Shown here one piece after another: positions 20,762 through 34,013 of a stretch of 64,000 bases of DNA. The stretch's first letter is position 1, and every line of letters starts with the position of its first letter. The translations under genes were made by a program, and so were the position numbers. The stretch lies in contig NC_064034.1 of NCBI RefSeq assembly GCF_932526225.1, positions 1,102,001 through 1,166,000 of the forward strand. Direction: 5' to 3'. The stretch comes from Nematostella vectensis. Lineage: Eukaryota; Cnidaria; Anthozoa; Actiniaria; Edwardsiidae. The notes beneath the pieces are model-generated. The model did not search any database and was not told where the DNA came from. It saw only the letters and a list, made by a program, of their open reading frames with translations.

Positions 20762-21762
20762 GAAAGGGCTCAGACGGGAATCGAACCCGTGGCCTCTCGC
20801 ACCCGAAGCAAGAATCATACCACTAGACCACTGAGCCTTGGATAGGCACTGTTTAAAAAACATTGTACATTAGTTCAGTAACTGAAACAAAAACACAAAA
20901 GAAAGGGCTCAGACGGGAATCGAACCCGTGGCCTCTAGCACCCGAAGCGAGAATCATACCACTAGACCACTGAGCCTTGGATAGGCACTGTTCAAAAAAC
21001 ATTGCACATTAGTTCAGTAACTGAACCAAAAACACAAAAGAAAGGGCTCAGACAGGAATCTAACTAGTGGCCTCTCGCACCCAAAGCCAGAATCATACCA
21101 CTTGACCACTGAGCTATGAATAGATACTCCGTCCAAAAAAGATTGGACATTAGTTTAGTAACTGAAACAAAAACTCAAAAGAAAGGGCTCAGACTGGAAT
21201 CTGCTCCATGGCCTCTCGCACCCAAAGAGAGAATCATACAACTAGACCGCTGAACCTTGTATAGATACTGTCCAAAAAATCAGATATGTGGACATTGGTT
21301 CAGTAACTGAAACAAAAACACACAAAAAGTTCTCAGACGGGAATCGAACCCGTGGCCTCTCGCACCCAAAGAGAGAATCATACCACTAGACCACTGAGCC
21401 TTGTATAGATACTGTCCAAAAAATCAGATATGTGGACATTGGTTCAGTAACTAAAACAAAAACACAAAACAAAGGGCTCAGACGGGAATCGAACCCGTGG
21501 CCTCTCGCACCCAAAGCGAGAATCATACCACTAGACCACTGAGACTTGGATATATACTGACCAAAAAATCAGATTTTTGGACATTGGTTCAGAAACTGAA
21601 ACAAAAACACAACAGAAAGCCCTCAGACAGGAGTCGAACACGTGGCCTTCGCACCCAAGGCTAGAATCATACCACTAGACAGCTGAAGCTAGGATAGCTA
21701 CTTTCCAAAAATTCAGATATTTGGACGTTGGTTTAGCAGCTGGAACAAAAACACAAAAGAAA

Positions 21763-21834
21763 GGGCTCAGACGGGAATCGAACCCGTGGCCTCTCGCACC
21801 CGAAGCGAGAATCATACCACTAGACCACTGAGCC
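21763..21834 (-). tRNA. tRNA-Pro (CGG), consensus gene
   Basis: Second copy of the 19050 slot. Confidence 0.9.
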
Positions 21835-22476
21835 TTGGATAGATACTGTCCAAAAACATTGTACATTTGTTCAGTAACTGAAACAAAAACACAAAACAAA
21901 GGGCTCAGACGGGAATCGAACCCGTGGACTTTCGCACCCAAAGCGAGAACCATACCACTAGACCAGTGAGCCTTGGATATATACTGAACAAACAATCAGA
22001 TATTTGGACATTGGTTCAGAAACTGAAATAAAAACACAAAAGAAAGCCCTCAGACAGGAAACGAACCCGTGGCCTCTCGCACCCAAAGCTAGAATCATAC
22101 CACTAGACAGCTTAGGCTAGGATAGCTACTGTCCAAAAATTCAGATATTTAGACGTTGGTTTAGCAGCTGGAACAAAAACACAAAAGAAAGGGCTCAGAC
22201 GGAAATCGAACTCGTGGCCTCTCGCACCCAAAGCCAGAATCATACCACTAGACCACTGAGCCTTGAATAGATACTCCGTCCAAAAAAGATTGGACATTAG
22301 TTTAGTAACTGAAACAAAAACACAAAAGAAAGGGCTCAGACTGGAATCTGCTCCATGGCCTCTCGTACCCAAAGAGAAAATCATACAACTAGACCGCTGA
22401 GCCTTGTATAGATACTGTCCAAAAAATCAGATATGTGGACATTGGTTCAGTAACTGAAACAAAAACACAAAAAAAA

Positions 22477-22548
22477 GGGCTCAGACGGGAATCGAACCCG
22501 TGGCCTCTCGCACCCAAAGCGAGAATCATACCACTAGACCACTGAGCC
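22477..22548 (-). tRNA. tRNA-Pro (TGG), consensus gene
   Basis: Second copy of the 19764 slot. Confidence 0.9.
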
Positions 22549-24475
22549 TTGGATATATACTGACCAAAAAATCAGATATTTGGACATTGGTTTAGAAATG
22601 GTAATAAAAACACAAAACAAAGGGCTCGGACGGGAATCGAACCCGTGGCCTCTCGCATCCAAAGCGAGAATCATACCACTGAGCCTTGGATAGATACTGA
22701 CCAAAAAATCAGATATTTGTACATTGGTTCAGTAACTGAAACAAAAACACAAAACAAAGGGCTCAGACAGGAATCGAACCCGTGGCCTCTAGCACCCAAA
22801 GCGAGAATCATACCACTAGACCACTGAGCCTTGTATAGATACTGACCAAAAAATCAGATATTTGGACATTGGTTCAGAAACTGAAACAAAAACACAAAAG
22901 AAAGCCCTCAGACAGGAGTCGAACCCGTGGCCTCTCGCACCCAAAGCTAGAATCATACCACTAGACAGCTGAAGCTAGGATAGCTACTTTCCAAAAATTC
23001 AGATATTTGGACGTTAGTTTAGCAGCTGGAACAAAAACACAAAAGAAAGGGCTCAGACGGGAATCGAACTCGTGGCCTCTCGCACCCAAAGCCAGAATCA
23101 TACCACTAGACCACTGAGCCTTGAAAAGATACTCCGTCCAAAAAAGATTGGACATTAGTTTAGTAACTAAAACAAAAACACAAAAGAAAGGGCTCAGACT
23201 GGAATCTGCTCCATGGCCTCACGCACCCAAAGAGAGAATCATACAACTAGACCGCTGAACCTTGTATAGATACTGTCCAAAAAATCAGATATGTGGACAT
23301 TGGTTCAGTAACTGAAACAAAAACACAAAACAAAGGGCTCAGACGGGAATCAAACCCGTGGCCTCTCGCACCCAAAGCGAGAATCATACCACTACACCAC
23401 TGAGCCTTGGATATAAACTGACCAAAAATTCAGATATTTGGACGTTGGTTTAGCAGCTGGAACAAAAAAAAAAAGAAAGGGCTCAGACGGGAATCGAACC
23501 CGTGGCCTCTCGCACCCGAAGCAAGAATCATACCACTAGACCACTGAGCCTTGGATAGGCACTGTCCAAAAAACATTGTACATTAGTTCAGTAACTGAAA
23601 CAAAAACACAAAAGAAAGGGCTCAGACGGGAATCGAACCCGTGGCCTCTAGCACCCAAAGCGAGAATCATACCACTAGACCACTGAGCCTTGGATAGGCA
23701 CTGTTCAAAAAACATTGCACATTAGTTCAGTAACTGAACCAAAAACACAAAAGAAAGGGCTCAGACAGGAATCTAACTAGTGGCCTCTCGCACCCAAAGC
23801 CAGAATCATACCACTTGACCACTGAGCTATGAATAGATACTCCGTCCAAAAAAGATTGGACATTAGTTTAGTAACTGAAACAAAAACTCAAAAGAAAGGG
23901 CTCAGACTGGAATCTGCTCCATGGCCTCTCGCACCCAAAGAGAGAATCATACAACTAGACCGCTGAACCTTGTATAGATACTGTCCAAAAAATCAGATAT
24001 GTGGACATTGGTTCAGTAACTGAAACAAAAACACACAAAAAGTTCTCAGACGGGAATCGAACCCGTGGCCTCTCGCACCCAAAGAGAGAATCATACCACT
24101 AGACCACTGAGCCTTGTATAGATACTGTCCAAAAAATCAGATATGTGGACATTGGTTCAGTAACTGAAACAAAAACACAAAACAAAGGGCTCAGACGGGA
24201 ATCGAACCCGTGGCCTCTCGCACCCAAAGCGAGAATCATACCACTAGACCACTGAGACTTGGATATATACTGACCAAAAAATCAGATTTTTGGACTTTGG
24301 TTCAGAAACTGAAACAAAAACACAACAGAAAGCCCTCAGACAGGAGTCGAACACGTGGCCTTCGCACCCAAAGCTAGAATCATACCACTAGACAGCTGAA
24401 GCTAGGATAGCTACTTTCCAAAAATTCAGATATTTGGACGTTGGTTTAGCAGCTGGAACAAAAACACAAAAGAAA

Positions 24476-24547
24476 GGGCTCAGACGGGAATCGAACCCGT
24501 GGCCTCTCGCACCCGAAGCGAGAATCATACCACTAGACCACTGAGCC
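24476..24547 (-). tRNA. tRNA-Pro (CGG), consensus gene
   Basis: Third copy of the 19050 slot. Confidence 0.9.
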
Positions 24548-25189
24548 TTGGATAGATACTGTCCAAAAACATTGTACATTAGTTCAGTAACTGAAACAAA
24601 AACACAAAACAAAGGGCTCAGACGGGAATCGAACCCGTGGACTTTCGCACCCAAAGCGAGAACCATACCACTAGACCACTGAGCCTTGGATATATACTGA
24701 ACAAACAATCAGATATTTGGACATTGGTTCAGAAACTGAAATAAAAACACAAAAGAAAGCCCTCAGACAGGAAACGAACCCGTGGCCTCTCGCACCCAAA
24801 GCTAGAATCATACCACTAGACAGCTTAGGCTAGGATAGCTACTGTCCAAAAATTCAGATATTTAGACGTTGGTTTAGCAGCTGGAACAAAAACACAAAAG
24901 AAAGGGCTCAGACGGAAATCGAACTCGTGGCCTCTCGCACCCAAAGCCAGAATCATACCACTAGACCACTGAGCCTTGAATAGATACTCCGTCCAAAAAA
25001 GATTGGACATTAGTTTAGTAACTGAAACAAAAACACAAAAGAAAGGGCTCAGACTGGAATCTGCTCCATGGCCTCTCGTACCCAAAGAGAGAATCATACA
25101 ACTAGACCGCTGAGCCTTGTATAGATACTGTCCAAAAAATCAGATATGTGGACATTGGTTCAGTAACTGAAACAAAAACACAAAAAAAA

Positions 25190-25261
25190 GGGCTCAGACG
25201 GGAATCGAACCCGTGGCCTCTCGCACCCAAAGCGAGAATCATACCACTAGACCACTGAGCC
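25190..25261 (-). tRNA. tRNA-Pro (TGG), consensus gene
   Basis: Third copy of the 19764 slot. Confidence 0.9.
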
Positions 25262-27188
25262 TTGGATATATACTGACCAAAAAATCAGATATTTGGACAT
25301 TGGTTTAGAAATGGTAATAAAAACACAAAACAAAGGGCTCGGACGGGAATCGAACCCGTGGCCTCTCGCATCCAAAGCGAGAATCATACCACTGAGCCTT
25401 GGATAGATACTGACCAAAAAATCAGATATTTGTACATTGGTTCAGTAACTGAAACAAAAACACAAAACAAAGGGCTCAGACAGGAATCGAACCCGTGGCC
25501 TCTAGCACCCAAAGCGAGAATCATACCACTAGACCACTGAGCCTTGTATAGATACTGACCAAAAAATCAGATATTTGGACATTGGTTCAGAAACTGAAAC
25601 AAAAACACAAAAGAAAGCCCTCAGACAGGAGTCGAACCCGTGGCCTCTCGCACCCAAAGCTAGAATCATACCACTAGACAGCTGAAGCTAGGATAGCTAC
25701 TTTCCAAAAATTCAGATATTTGGACGTTAGTTTAGCAGCTGGAACAAAAACACAAAAGAAAGGGCTCAGACGGGAATCGAACTCGTGGCCTCTCGCACCC
25801 AAAGCCAGAATCATACCACTAGACCACTGAGCCTTGAAAAGATACTCCGTCCAAAAAAGATTGGACATTAGTTTAGTAACTAAAACAAAAACACAAAAGA
25901 AAGGGCTCAGACTGGAATCTGCTCCATGGCCTCACGCACCCAAAGAGAGAATCATACAACTAGACCGCTGAACCTTGTATAGATACTGTCCAAAAAATCA
26001 GATATGTGGACATTGGTTCAGTAACTGAAACAAAAACACAAAACAAAGGGCTCAGACGGGAATCAAACCCGTGGCCTCTCGCACCCAAAGCGAGAATCAT
26101 ACCACTACACCACTGAGCCTTGGATATAAACTGACCAAAAATTCAGATATTTGGACGTTGGTTTAGCAGCTGGAACAAAAAAAAAAAGAAAGGGCTCAGA
26201 CGGGAATCGAACCCGTGGCCTCTCGCACCCGAAGCAAGAATCATACCACTAGACCACTGAGCCTTGGATAGGCACTGTCCAAAAAACATTGTACATTAGT
26301 TCAGTAACTGAAACAAAAACACAAAAGAAAGGGCTCAGACGGGAATCGAACCCGTGGCCTCTAGCACCCAAAGCGAGAATCATACCACTAGACCACTGAG
26401 CCTTGGATAGGCACTGTTCAAAAAACATTGCACATTAGTTCAGTAACTGAACCAAAAACACAAAAGAAAGGGCTCAGACAGGAATCTAACTAGTGGCCTC
26501 TCGCACCCAAAGCCAGAATCATACCACTTGACCACTGAGCTATGAATAGATACTCCGTCCAAAAAAGATTGGACATTAGTTTAGTAACTGAAACAAAAAC
26601 TCAAAAGAAAGGGCTCAGACTGGAATCTGCTCCATGGCCTCTCGCACCCAAAGAGAGAATCATACAACTAGACCGCTGAACCTTGTATAGATACTGTCCA
26701 AAAAATCAGATATGTGGACATTGGTTCAGTAACTGAAACAAAAACACACAAAAAGTTCTCAGACGGGAATCGAACCCGTGGCCTCTCGCACCCAAAGAGA
26801 GAATCATACCACTAGACCACTGAGCCTTGTATAGATACTGTCCAAAAAATCAGATATGTGGACATTGGTTCAGTAACTGAAACAAAAACACAAAACAAAG
26901 GGCTCAGACGGGAATCGAACCCGTGGCCTCTCGCACCCAAAGCGAGAATCATACCACTAGACCACTGAGACTTGGATATATACTGACCAAAAAATCAGAT
27001 TTTTGGACATTGGTTCAGAAACTGAAACAAAAACACAACAGAAAGCCCTCAGACAGGAGTCGAACACGTGGCCTTCGCACCCAAAGCTAGAATCATACCA
27101 CTAGACAGCTGAAGCTAGGATAGCTACTTTCCAAAAATTCAGATATTTGGACGTTGGTTTAGCAGCTGGAACAAAAACACAAAAGAAA

Positions 27189-27260
27189 GGGCTCAGACGG
27201 GAATCGAACCCGTGGCCTCTCGCACCCGAAGCGAGAATCATACCACTAGACCACTGAGCC
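27189..27260 (-). tRNA. tRNA-Pro (CGG), consensus gene
   Basis: Fourth copy of the 19050 slot. Confidence 0.9.
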
Positions 27261-27902
27261 TTGGATAGATACTGTCCAAAAACATTGTACATTAGTTCAG
27301 TAACTGAAACAAAAACACAAAACAAAGGGCTCAGACGGGAATCGAACCCGTGGACTTTCGCACCCAAAGCGAGAACCATACCACTAGACCACTGAGCCTT
27401 GGATATATACTGAACAAACAATCAGATATTTGGACATTGGTTCAGAAACTGAAATAAAAACACAAAAGAAAGCCCTCAGACAGGAAACGAACCCGTGGCC
27501 TCTCGCACCCAAAGCTAGAATCATACCACTAGACAGCTTAGGCTAGGATAGCTACTGTCCAAAAATTCAGATATTTAGACGTTGGTTTAGCAGCTGGAAC
27601 AAAAACACAAAAGAAAGGGCTCAAACGGAAATCGAACTCGTGGCCTCTCGCACCCAAAGCCAGAATCATACCACTAGACCACTGAGCCTTGAATAGATAC
27701 TCCGTCCAAAAAAGATTGGACATTAGTTTAGTAACTGAAACAAAAACACAAAAGAAAGGGCTCAGACTGGAATCTGCTCCATGGCCTCTCGTACCCAAAG
27801 AGAGAATCATACAACTAGACCGCTGAGCCTTGTATAGATACTGTCCAAAAAATCAGATATGTGGACATTGGTTCAGTAACTGAAACAAAAACACAAAAAA
27901 AA

Positions 27903-27974
27903 GGGCTCAGACGGGAATCGAACCCGTGGCCTCTCGCACCCAAAGCGAGAATCATACCACTAGACCACTGAGCC
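27903..27974 (-). tRNA. tRNA-Pro (TGG), consensus gene
   Basis: Fourth copy of the 19764 slot. Confidence 0.9.
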
Positions 27975-30900
27975 TTGGATATATACTGACCAAAAAATCA
28001 GATATTTGGACATTGGTTTAGAAATGGTAATAAAAACACAAAACAAAGGGCTCGGACGGGAATCGAACCCGTGGCCTCTCGCATCCAAAGCGAGAATCAT
28101 ACCACTGAGCCTTGGATAGATACTGACCAAAAAATCAGATATTTGTACATTGGTTCAGTAACTGAAACAAAAACACAAAACAAAGGGCTCAGACAGGAAT
28201 CGAACCCGTGGCCTCTAGCACCCAAAGCGAGAATCATACCACTAGACCACTGAGCCTTGTATAGATACTGACCAAAAAATCAGATATTTGGACATTGGTT
28301 CAGAAACTGAAACAAAAACACAAAAGAAAGCCCTCAGACAGGAGTCGAACCCGTGGCCTCTCGCACCCATAGCTAGAATCATACCACTAGACAGCTGAAG
28401 CTAGGATAGCTACTTTCCAAAAATTCAGATATTTGGACGTTAGTTTAGCAGCTGGAACAAAAACACAAAAGAAAGGGCTCAGACGGGAATCGAACTTGTG
28501 GCCTCTCGCACCCAAAGCCAGAATCATACCACTAGACCACTGAGCCTTGAAAAGATATTCCGTCCAAAAAAGATTGGACATTAGTTTAGTAACTAAAACA
28601 AAAACACAAAAGAAAGGGCTCAGACTGGAATCTGCTCCATGGCCTCACGCACCCAAAGAGAGAATCATACAACTAGACCGCTGAACCTTGTATAGATACT
28701 GTCCAAAAAATCAGATATGTGGACATTGGTTCAGTAACTGAAACAAAAACACAAAACAAAGGGCTCAGACGGGAATCAAACCCGTGGCCTCTCGCACCCA
28801 AAGCGAGAATCATACCACTACACCACTGAGCCTTGGATATAAACTGACCAAAAATTCAGATATTTGGACGTTGGTTTAGCAGCTGGAACGAAAAAAAAAA
28901 GAAAGGGCTCAGACGGGAATCGAACCCGTGGCCTCTCGCACCCGAAGCAAGAATCATACCACTAGACCACTGAGCCTTGGATAGGCACTGTCCAAAAAAC
29001 ATTGTACATTAGTTCAGTAACTGAAACAAAAACACAAAAGAAAGGGCTCAGACGGGAATCGAACCCGTGGCCTCTAGCACCCGAAGCGAGAATCATACCA
29101 CTAGACCACTGAGCCTTGGATAGGCACTGTTCAAAAAACATTGCAAATTAGTTCAGTAACTGAACCAAAAACACAAAAGAAAGGGCTCAGACAGGAATCT
29201 AACTAGTGGCCTCTCGCACCCAAAGCCAGAATCATACCACTTGACCACTGAGCTATGAATAGATACTCCGTCCAAAAAAGATTGGACATTAGTTTAGTAA
29301 CTGAAACAAAAACTCAAAAGAAAGGGCTCAGGCTGGAATCTGCTCCATGGCCTCTCGCACCCAAAGAGAGAATCATACAACTAGACCGCTGAACCTTGTA
29401 TAGATACTGTCCAAAAAATCAGATATGTGGACATTGGTTCAGTAACTGAAACAAAAACACACAAAAAGTTCTCAGACGGGAATCGAACCCGTGGCCTCTC
29501 GCACCCAAAGAGAGAATCATACCACTAGACCACTGAGCCTTGTATAGATACTGTCCAAAAAATCAGATATGTGGACATTGGTTCAGTAACTGAAACAAAA
29601 ACACAAAACAAAGGGCTCAGACGGGAATCGAACCCGTGGCCTCTCGCACCCAAAGCGAGAATCATACCACTAGACCACTGAGACTTGGATATATACTGAC
29701 CAAAAAATCAGATTTTTGGACATTGGTTCAGAAACTGAAACAAAAACACAACAGAAAGCCCTCAGACAGGAATCGAACCCGTGGCCTCTCGCACCCAAAG
29801 CTAGAATCATACCACTCGACAGCTGAAGCTAGGATACCTACTGTCCAAAAATTCAGATATTTGGACGTTGGTTTAGCAACTGGAACAAAAACATAAAAGA
29901 AAGGGCTCAGACGGGAATCGAACCCGTGGCCTCTCGCACCCAAAGCTAGAATCATACCACTAGAGAGCTGAAGGTAGGATAGCTACTTTCCAAAAATTCA
30001 GATATTTGGACGTTGGTTTAGCAGCTGGAACAAAAACACAAAAGAAAGGGCTCAGACGGGAATCGAACTCGTGGCCTCTTGCGCCCAAAGCCAGAATCAT
30101 ACCACTAGACCACTGAGCCTTGAAAAGATACTCCGTCCAAAAAAGATTGTACATTAGTTCAGTAACTGAAACAAAAACACAAAAGAAAGGGCTCAGACGG
30201 GAATCGAACTCGTGGCCTCTCGCACCCAAAGCCAGAATCATACCAATAGACCACTGAGGCTTGAATAGATACTGTACAAAAAATCAGATATGTGGACATT
30301 GGTTCAGTAACTGAAACAAAAACACAAAAGTAAGGGCTCAGACGGGAATCGAACTAGTGGCCTCTCGCGCCCAAAGCCAGAATCATACCACTAGACCACT
30401 GAGCCTTGAAAAGATACACCGTCCAAAAAAGATTGGACATTAGATTAGTAACTGAAACAAAAACACAAAAGAAAGGGCTCAGACTGGAATCTGCTCCATG
30501 GCCTCTCGCACCCAAAGCTAAAATCATACCACTATACCGCTGAGCTTTGTATAGATACTGTCCAAAAAATCAGATATGTGGACATTGGTTCAGTAACTGA
30601 AACAAAAACACACAACAAAGGGCTCAGACGGGAATCTAACCCGTGGCCTCTAGCACCCAAAGCGAGAACCATACCACTACACCACTGAGCCTTGGATAGA
30701 TACTGACCAAAAAATCATATATTTGTACATTGGTTCAGTAACTGAAACAAAAACACAAAACAAAGGGCTCAGACGGGAATCGAACCCGTGGCCTCTAGCA
30801 CCCAAAGCGAAAAATCATACCACTAGACCACTGAGCCTTGTATAGATACTGTACAAAAAATCAGATATGTGGACATTGGTTCAGTAACTGAAACAAAAAC

Positions 30901-32642
30901 ACAAAACAAAGGGCTCAGACGGGAATCAAACCCGTGGCCTCTCGCACCCAAAGCGAGAATCATACCACTAGACCACTGAGCCTTGGATATATACTGACCA
31001 AAAAATCAGATATTTGGACATTGGTTCAGAAACTGAAACAAAAACACAAAAGAAAGCCCTCAGACAGGAATCGAACACATGGCCTCTCGCACCCAAAGCG
31101 AGAATCATACCACTAGACCACTGAGCCTTGTATAGATACTGTCCAAAAAATCAGATATGTGGACATTGGTTCAGTAACTGAAACAAAAACACAAAACAAA
31201 GGGCTCAGACGGGAATCGAACCCGTGGCCTCTCGCACCCAAAGCGAGAATCATACCACTAGACCACTGAGACTTGGACATATACTGACCAAAAAATCAGA
31301 TTTTTGGACATTGGTTCAGAAACTGAAACAAAAACACAACAGAAAGCCCTCAGACAGGAATCGAACCCGTGGCCTCTCGCACCCAAAACTAGAATCATAC
31401 CACTAGACAGCTGAAGCTAGGATACCTACTGTCCAAAAATTCTGATATTTGGACGTTGGTTTAGCAACTGGAACAAAAACACAAAAGAAAGGGCTCAGAC
31501 GGGAATCGAACCAGTGGCCTCTCGCACCCGAAGCGAGAATCATACCACTAGACCACTGAGGCTTGAATAGATACTGTACAAAAAATCAGATATGTGGACA
31601 TTGGTTCAGTAACTGAAACAAAAACACAAAAGAAAGGGCTCAGACGGGAATCGAACTAGTGGCCTCTCGCGCCCAAAGCCAGAATCATACCACTAGACCA
31701 CTGAGCCTTGAAAAGATACTCCGTCCAAAAAAGATTGGACATTAGTTCAGTAACTGAAACAAAAACACAAAAGAAAGGGCTCAGACGGGAATCGAACTCG
31801 TGGCCTCTCGCACCCAAAGACAGAATCATACCACTAGACCACTGAGCCTTGAAAAGATACACCGTCCAAAAAAGATTGGACATTAGTTTAGTAACTGAAA
31901 CAAAAACACAAAAGAAAGGGCTCAGACTGGAATCTGCTCCATGGCCTCTCGCACCCAAAGAGAGAATCATACAACTATACCGCTGAGCTTTGTATAGATA
32001 CTGTCCAAAAAATCAGATATGTGGACATTGGTTCAGTAACTAAAACAAAAACACACAACAAAGGGCTCAGACGGGAATCGAACCCGTGGCCTCTCGCACC
32101 CAAAGCGAGAATCATACCACTACACCACTGAGCCTTGGATAGATACTGACCAAAAAATCATATATTTGTACATTGGTTCAGTAACTGAAATAAAAACACA
32201 AAACAAAGCGCTCAGACGGGAATCGAACCCGTGGCCTCTCGCATCCAAAGCGAGAATCATACCACCAGACCACTGAGCCTTGTATAGATACTGTACAAAA
32301 AATCAGATATGTGGACATTGGTTCAGTAACTGAAACAAAAACACAAAACAAAGGGCTCAGACGGGAATCGAACCCGTGGCCTCTCGCACCCAAAGCTAGA
32401 ATCATACCATTAGACCACTGAGCCTTGGATATATACTGACCAAAAAATCAGATATTTGGACATTGGTTCAGAAACTGAAACAAAAACACAAAAGAAAGCC
32501 CTCAGACAGGAATCGAACACATGGCCTCTCGCACCCAAAGCTAGAATCATACCAATAGACCACTGAGCCTTGTATAGATACTGTACAAAAAATCAGATAT
32601 GTGGACATTGGTTCAGTAACTGAAACAAAAACACAAAACAAA

Positions 32643-32714
32643 GGGCTCAGACGGGAATCGAACCCGTGGCCTCTCGCACCCAAAGCGAGAATCATACCAC
32701 TAGACCACTGAGCC
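32643..32714 (-). tRNA. tRNA-Pro (TGG), consensus gene
   Basis: Exact TGG sequence; neighbours at 32353 and 32498 are anticodon-stem (CTAGC) relics. Confidence 0.9.
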
Positions 32715-33071
32715 TTGGATATATACTGACCAAAAAATCAGATATTTGGACATTGGTTCAGAAACTGAAACAAAAACACAACAGAAAGCCCTCAGACAGG
32801 AATCTAACCCGTGGCCTCTCGCACCCAAAGCTAGAATCATACCACTAGACAGCTGAGGCTTGGATACCTACTGTCCAAAAATTCAGATATTTGGACGTTG
32901 GTTTAGAAGCTGGAACAAAAACACAAAAGAAAGGGCTCAGACAGGAATCGAACCCGTGGCCTCTCGCACCCGAAGCGAGAATCATACCACTAGACCACTG
33001 AGCCTTGGATAGATACTGTCCAAAAAACATTGGACATTAGTTCAGTAACTGAAACAAAAACACAAAAGAAA

Positions 33072-33143
33072 GCCCTCGGACAGGAATCGAACACATGGCC
33101 TCTAGCACTCAAAGCTAGAATCATACCACTAGACCACTGAGCC
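33072..33143 (-). pseudogene. tRNA-Pro-derived relic with anticodon TGA
   Basis: Plus-strand CACTCAAAGCTAG gives a TGA anticodon on a mismatched stem. The 3' acceptor strand is of the flipped class and the 5' strand is consensus, so the ends do not match. Confidence 0.65.
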
Positions 33144-33361
33144 TTGTATAGATACTGTACAAAAAATCAGATATGTGGACATTGGTTCAGTAACTGAAAC
33201 AAAAACACACAACAAAGGGCTCAGACGGGAACCGAACCCGTGGCCTCTCGCACCCAAAGCGAGAATCATACCACTAGACCACTGAGCCTTGTATAGATAC
33301 TGTACAAAAAATCAGATATGTGGACATTGGTTCAGTAACTGAAACAAAAACACAAAAGAAA

Positions 33362-33433
33362 GGGCTCAGACGGGAATCGAACCCGTGGCCTCTCGCACCC
33401 AAAGCGAGAATCATACCACTAGACCACTGAGCC
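33362..33433 (-). tRNA. tRNA-Pro (TGG), consensus gene
   Basis: Exact TGG sequence, two monomers from the next intact gene at 33652. Confidence 0.9.
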
Positions 33434-33651
33434 TTGGATATATACTGACCAAAAAATCAGATATTTGGACATTGGTTTAGAAACTGAAACAAAAACACAA
33501 AAGAAAGCCCTCAGACAGGAATCGAACACATGGCCTCTCGCACCCAAAGCTAGAATCATACCACTAGACCACTGAGCCTTGTATAGATACTGTACAAAAA
33601 ATCAGATATGTAGACATTGGTTCAGTAACTGAAACAAAAACACAAAACAAA

Positions 33652-33723
33652 GGGCTCAGACGGGAATCGAACCCGTGGCCTCTCGCACCCAAAGCGAGAA
33701 TCATACCACTAGACCACTGAGCC
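33652..33723 (-). tRNA. tRNA-Pro (TGG), consensus gene
   Basis: Part of the TGG / relic / CGG triad with 33797 and 33942. Confidence 0.9.
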
Positions 33724-33941
33724 TTGGATATATACTGACCAAAAAATCAGATATTTGGACATCGGTTCAGAAACTGAAACAAAAACACAACAGAAAGCCC
33801 TCAGACAGGAATCGAACCCGTGGCCTCTCGCACCCAAAGCGAGAATCATACTACTAGACAGCTGAGGCTTGGATACCTACTGTCCAAAAATTCAGATATT
33901 TGGACGTTGGTTTAGAAGCTGGAACAAAAACACAAAAGAAA

Positions 33942-34013
33942 GGGCTCAGACGGGAATCGAACCCGTGGCCTCTCGCACCCGAAGCGAGAATCATACCACT
34001 AGACCACTGAGCC
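33942..34013 (-). tRNA. tRNA-Pro (CGG), consensus gene
   Basis: CGG member of the triad starting at 33652 (290 bp away, two monomers). Confidence 0.9.

Larger units (their letters stand above)
18962..29735 (-). repeat. 2713-bp higher-order repeat (19 monomers), four copies
   Basis: Copies start at 18962, 21675, 24388 and 27101. Each joins a 1286-bp unit (9 monomers) to a 1427-bp unit (10 monomers). Landmarks keep exactly 2713-bp spacing, and only scattered single-base differences separate copies. The fourth copy stops matching near 29735. This is the most uniform part of the window. Confidence 0.92.
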
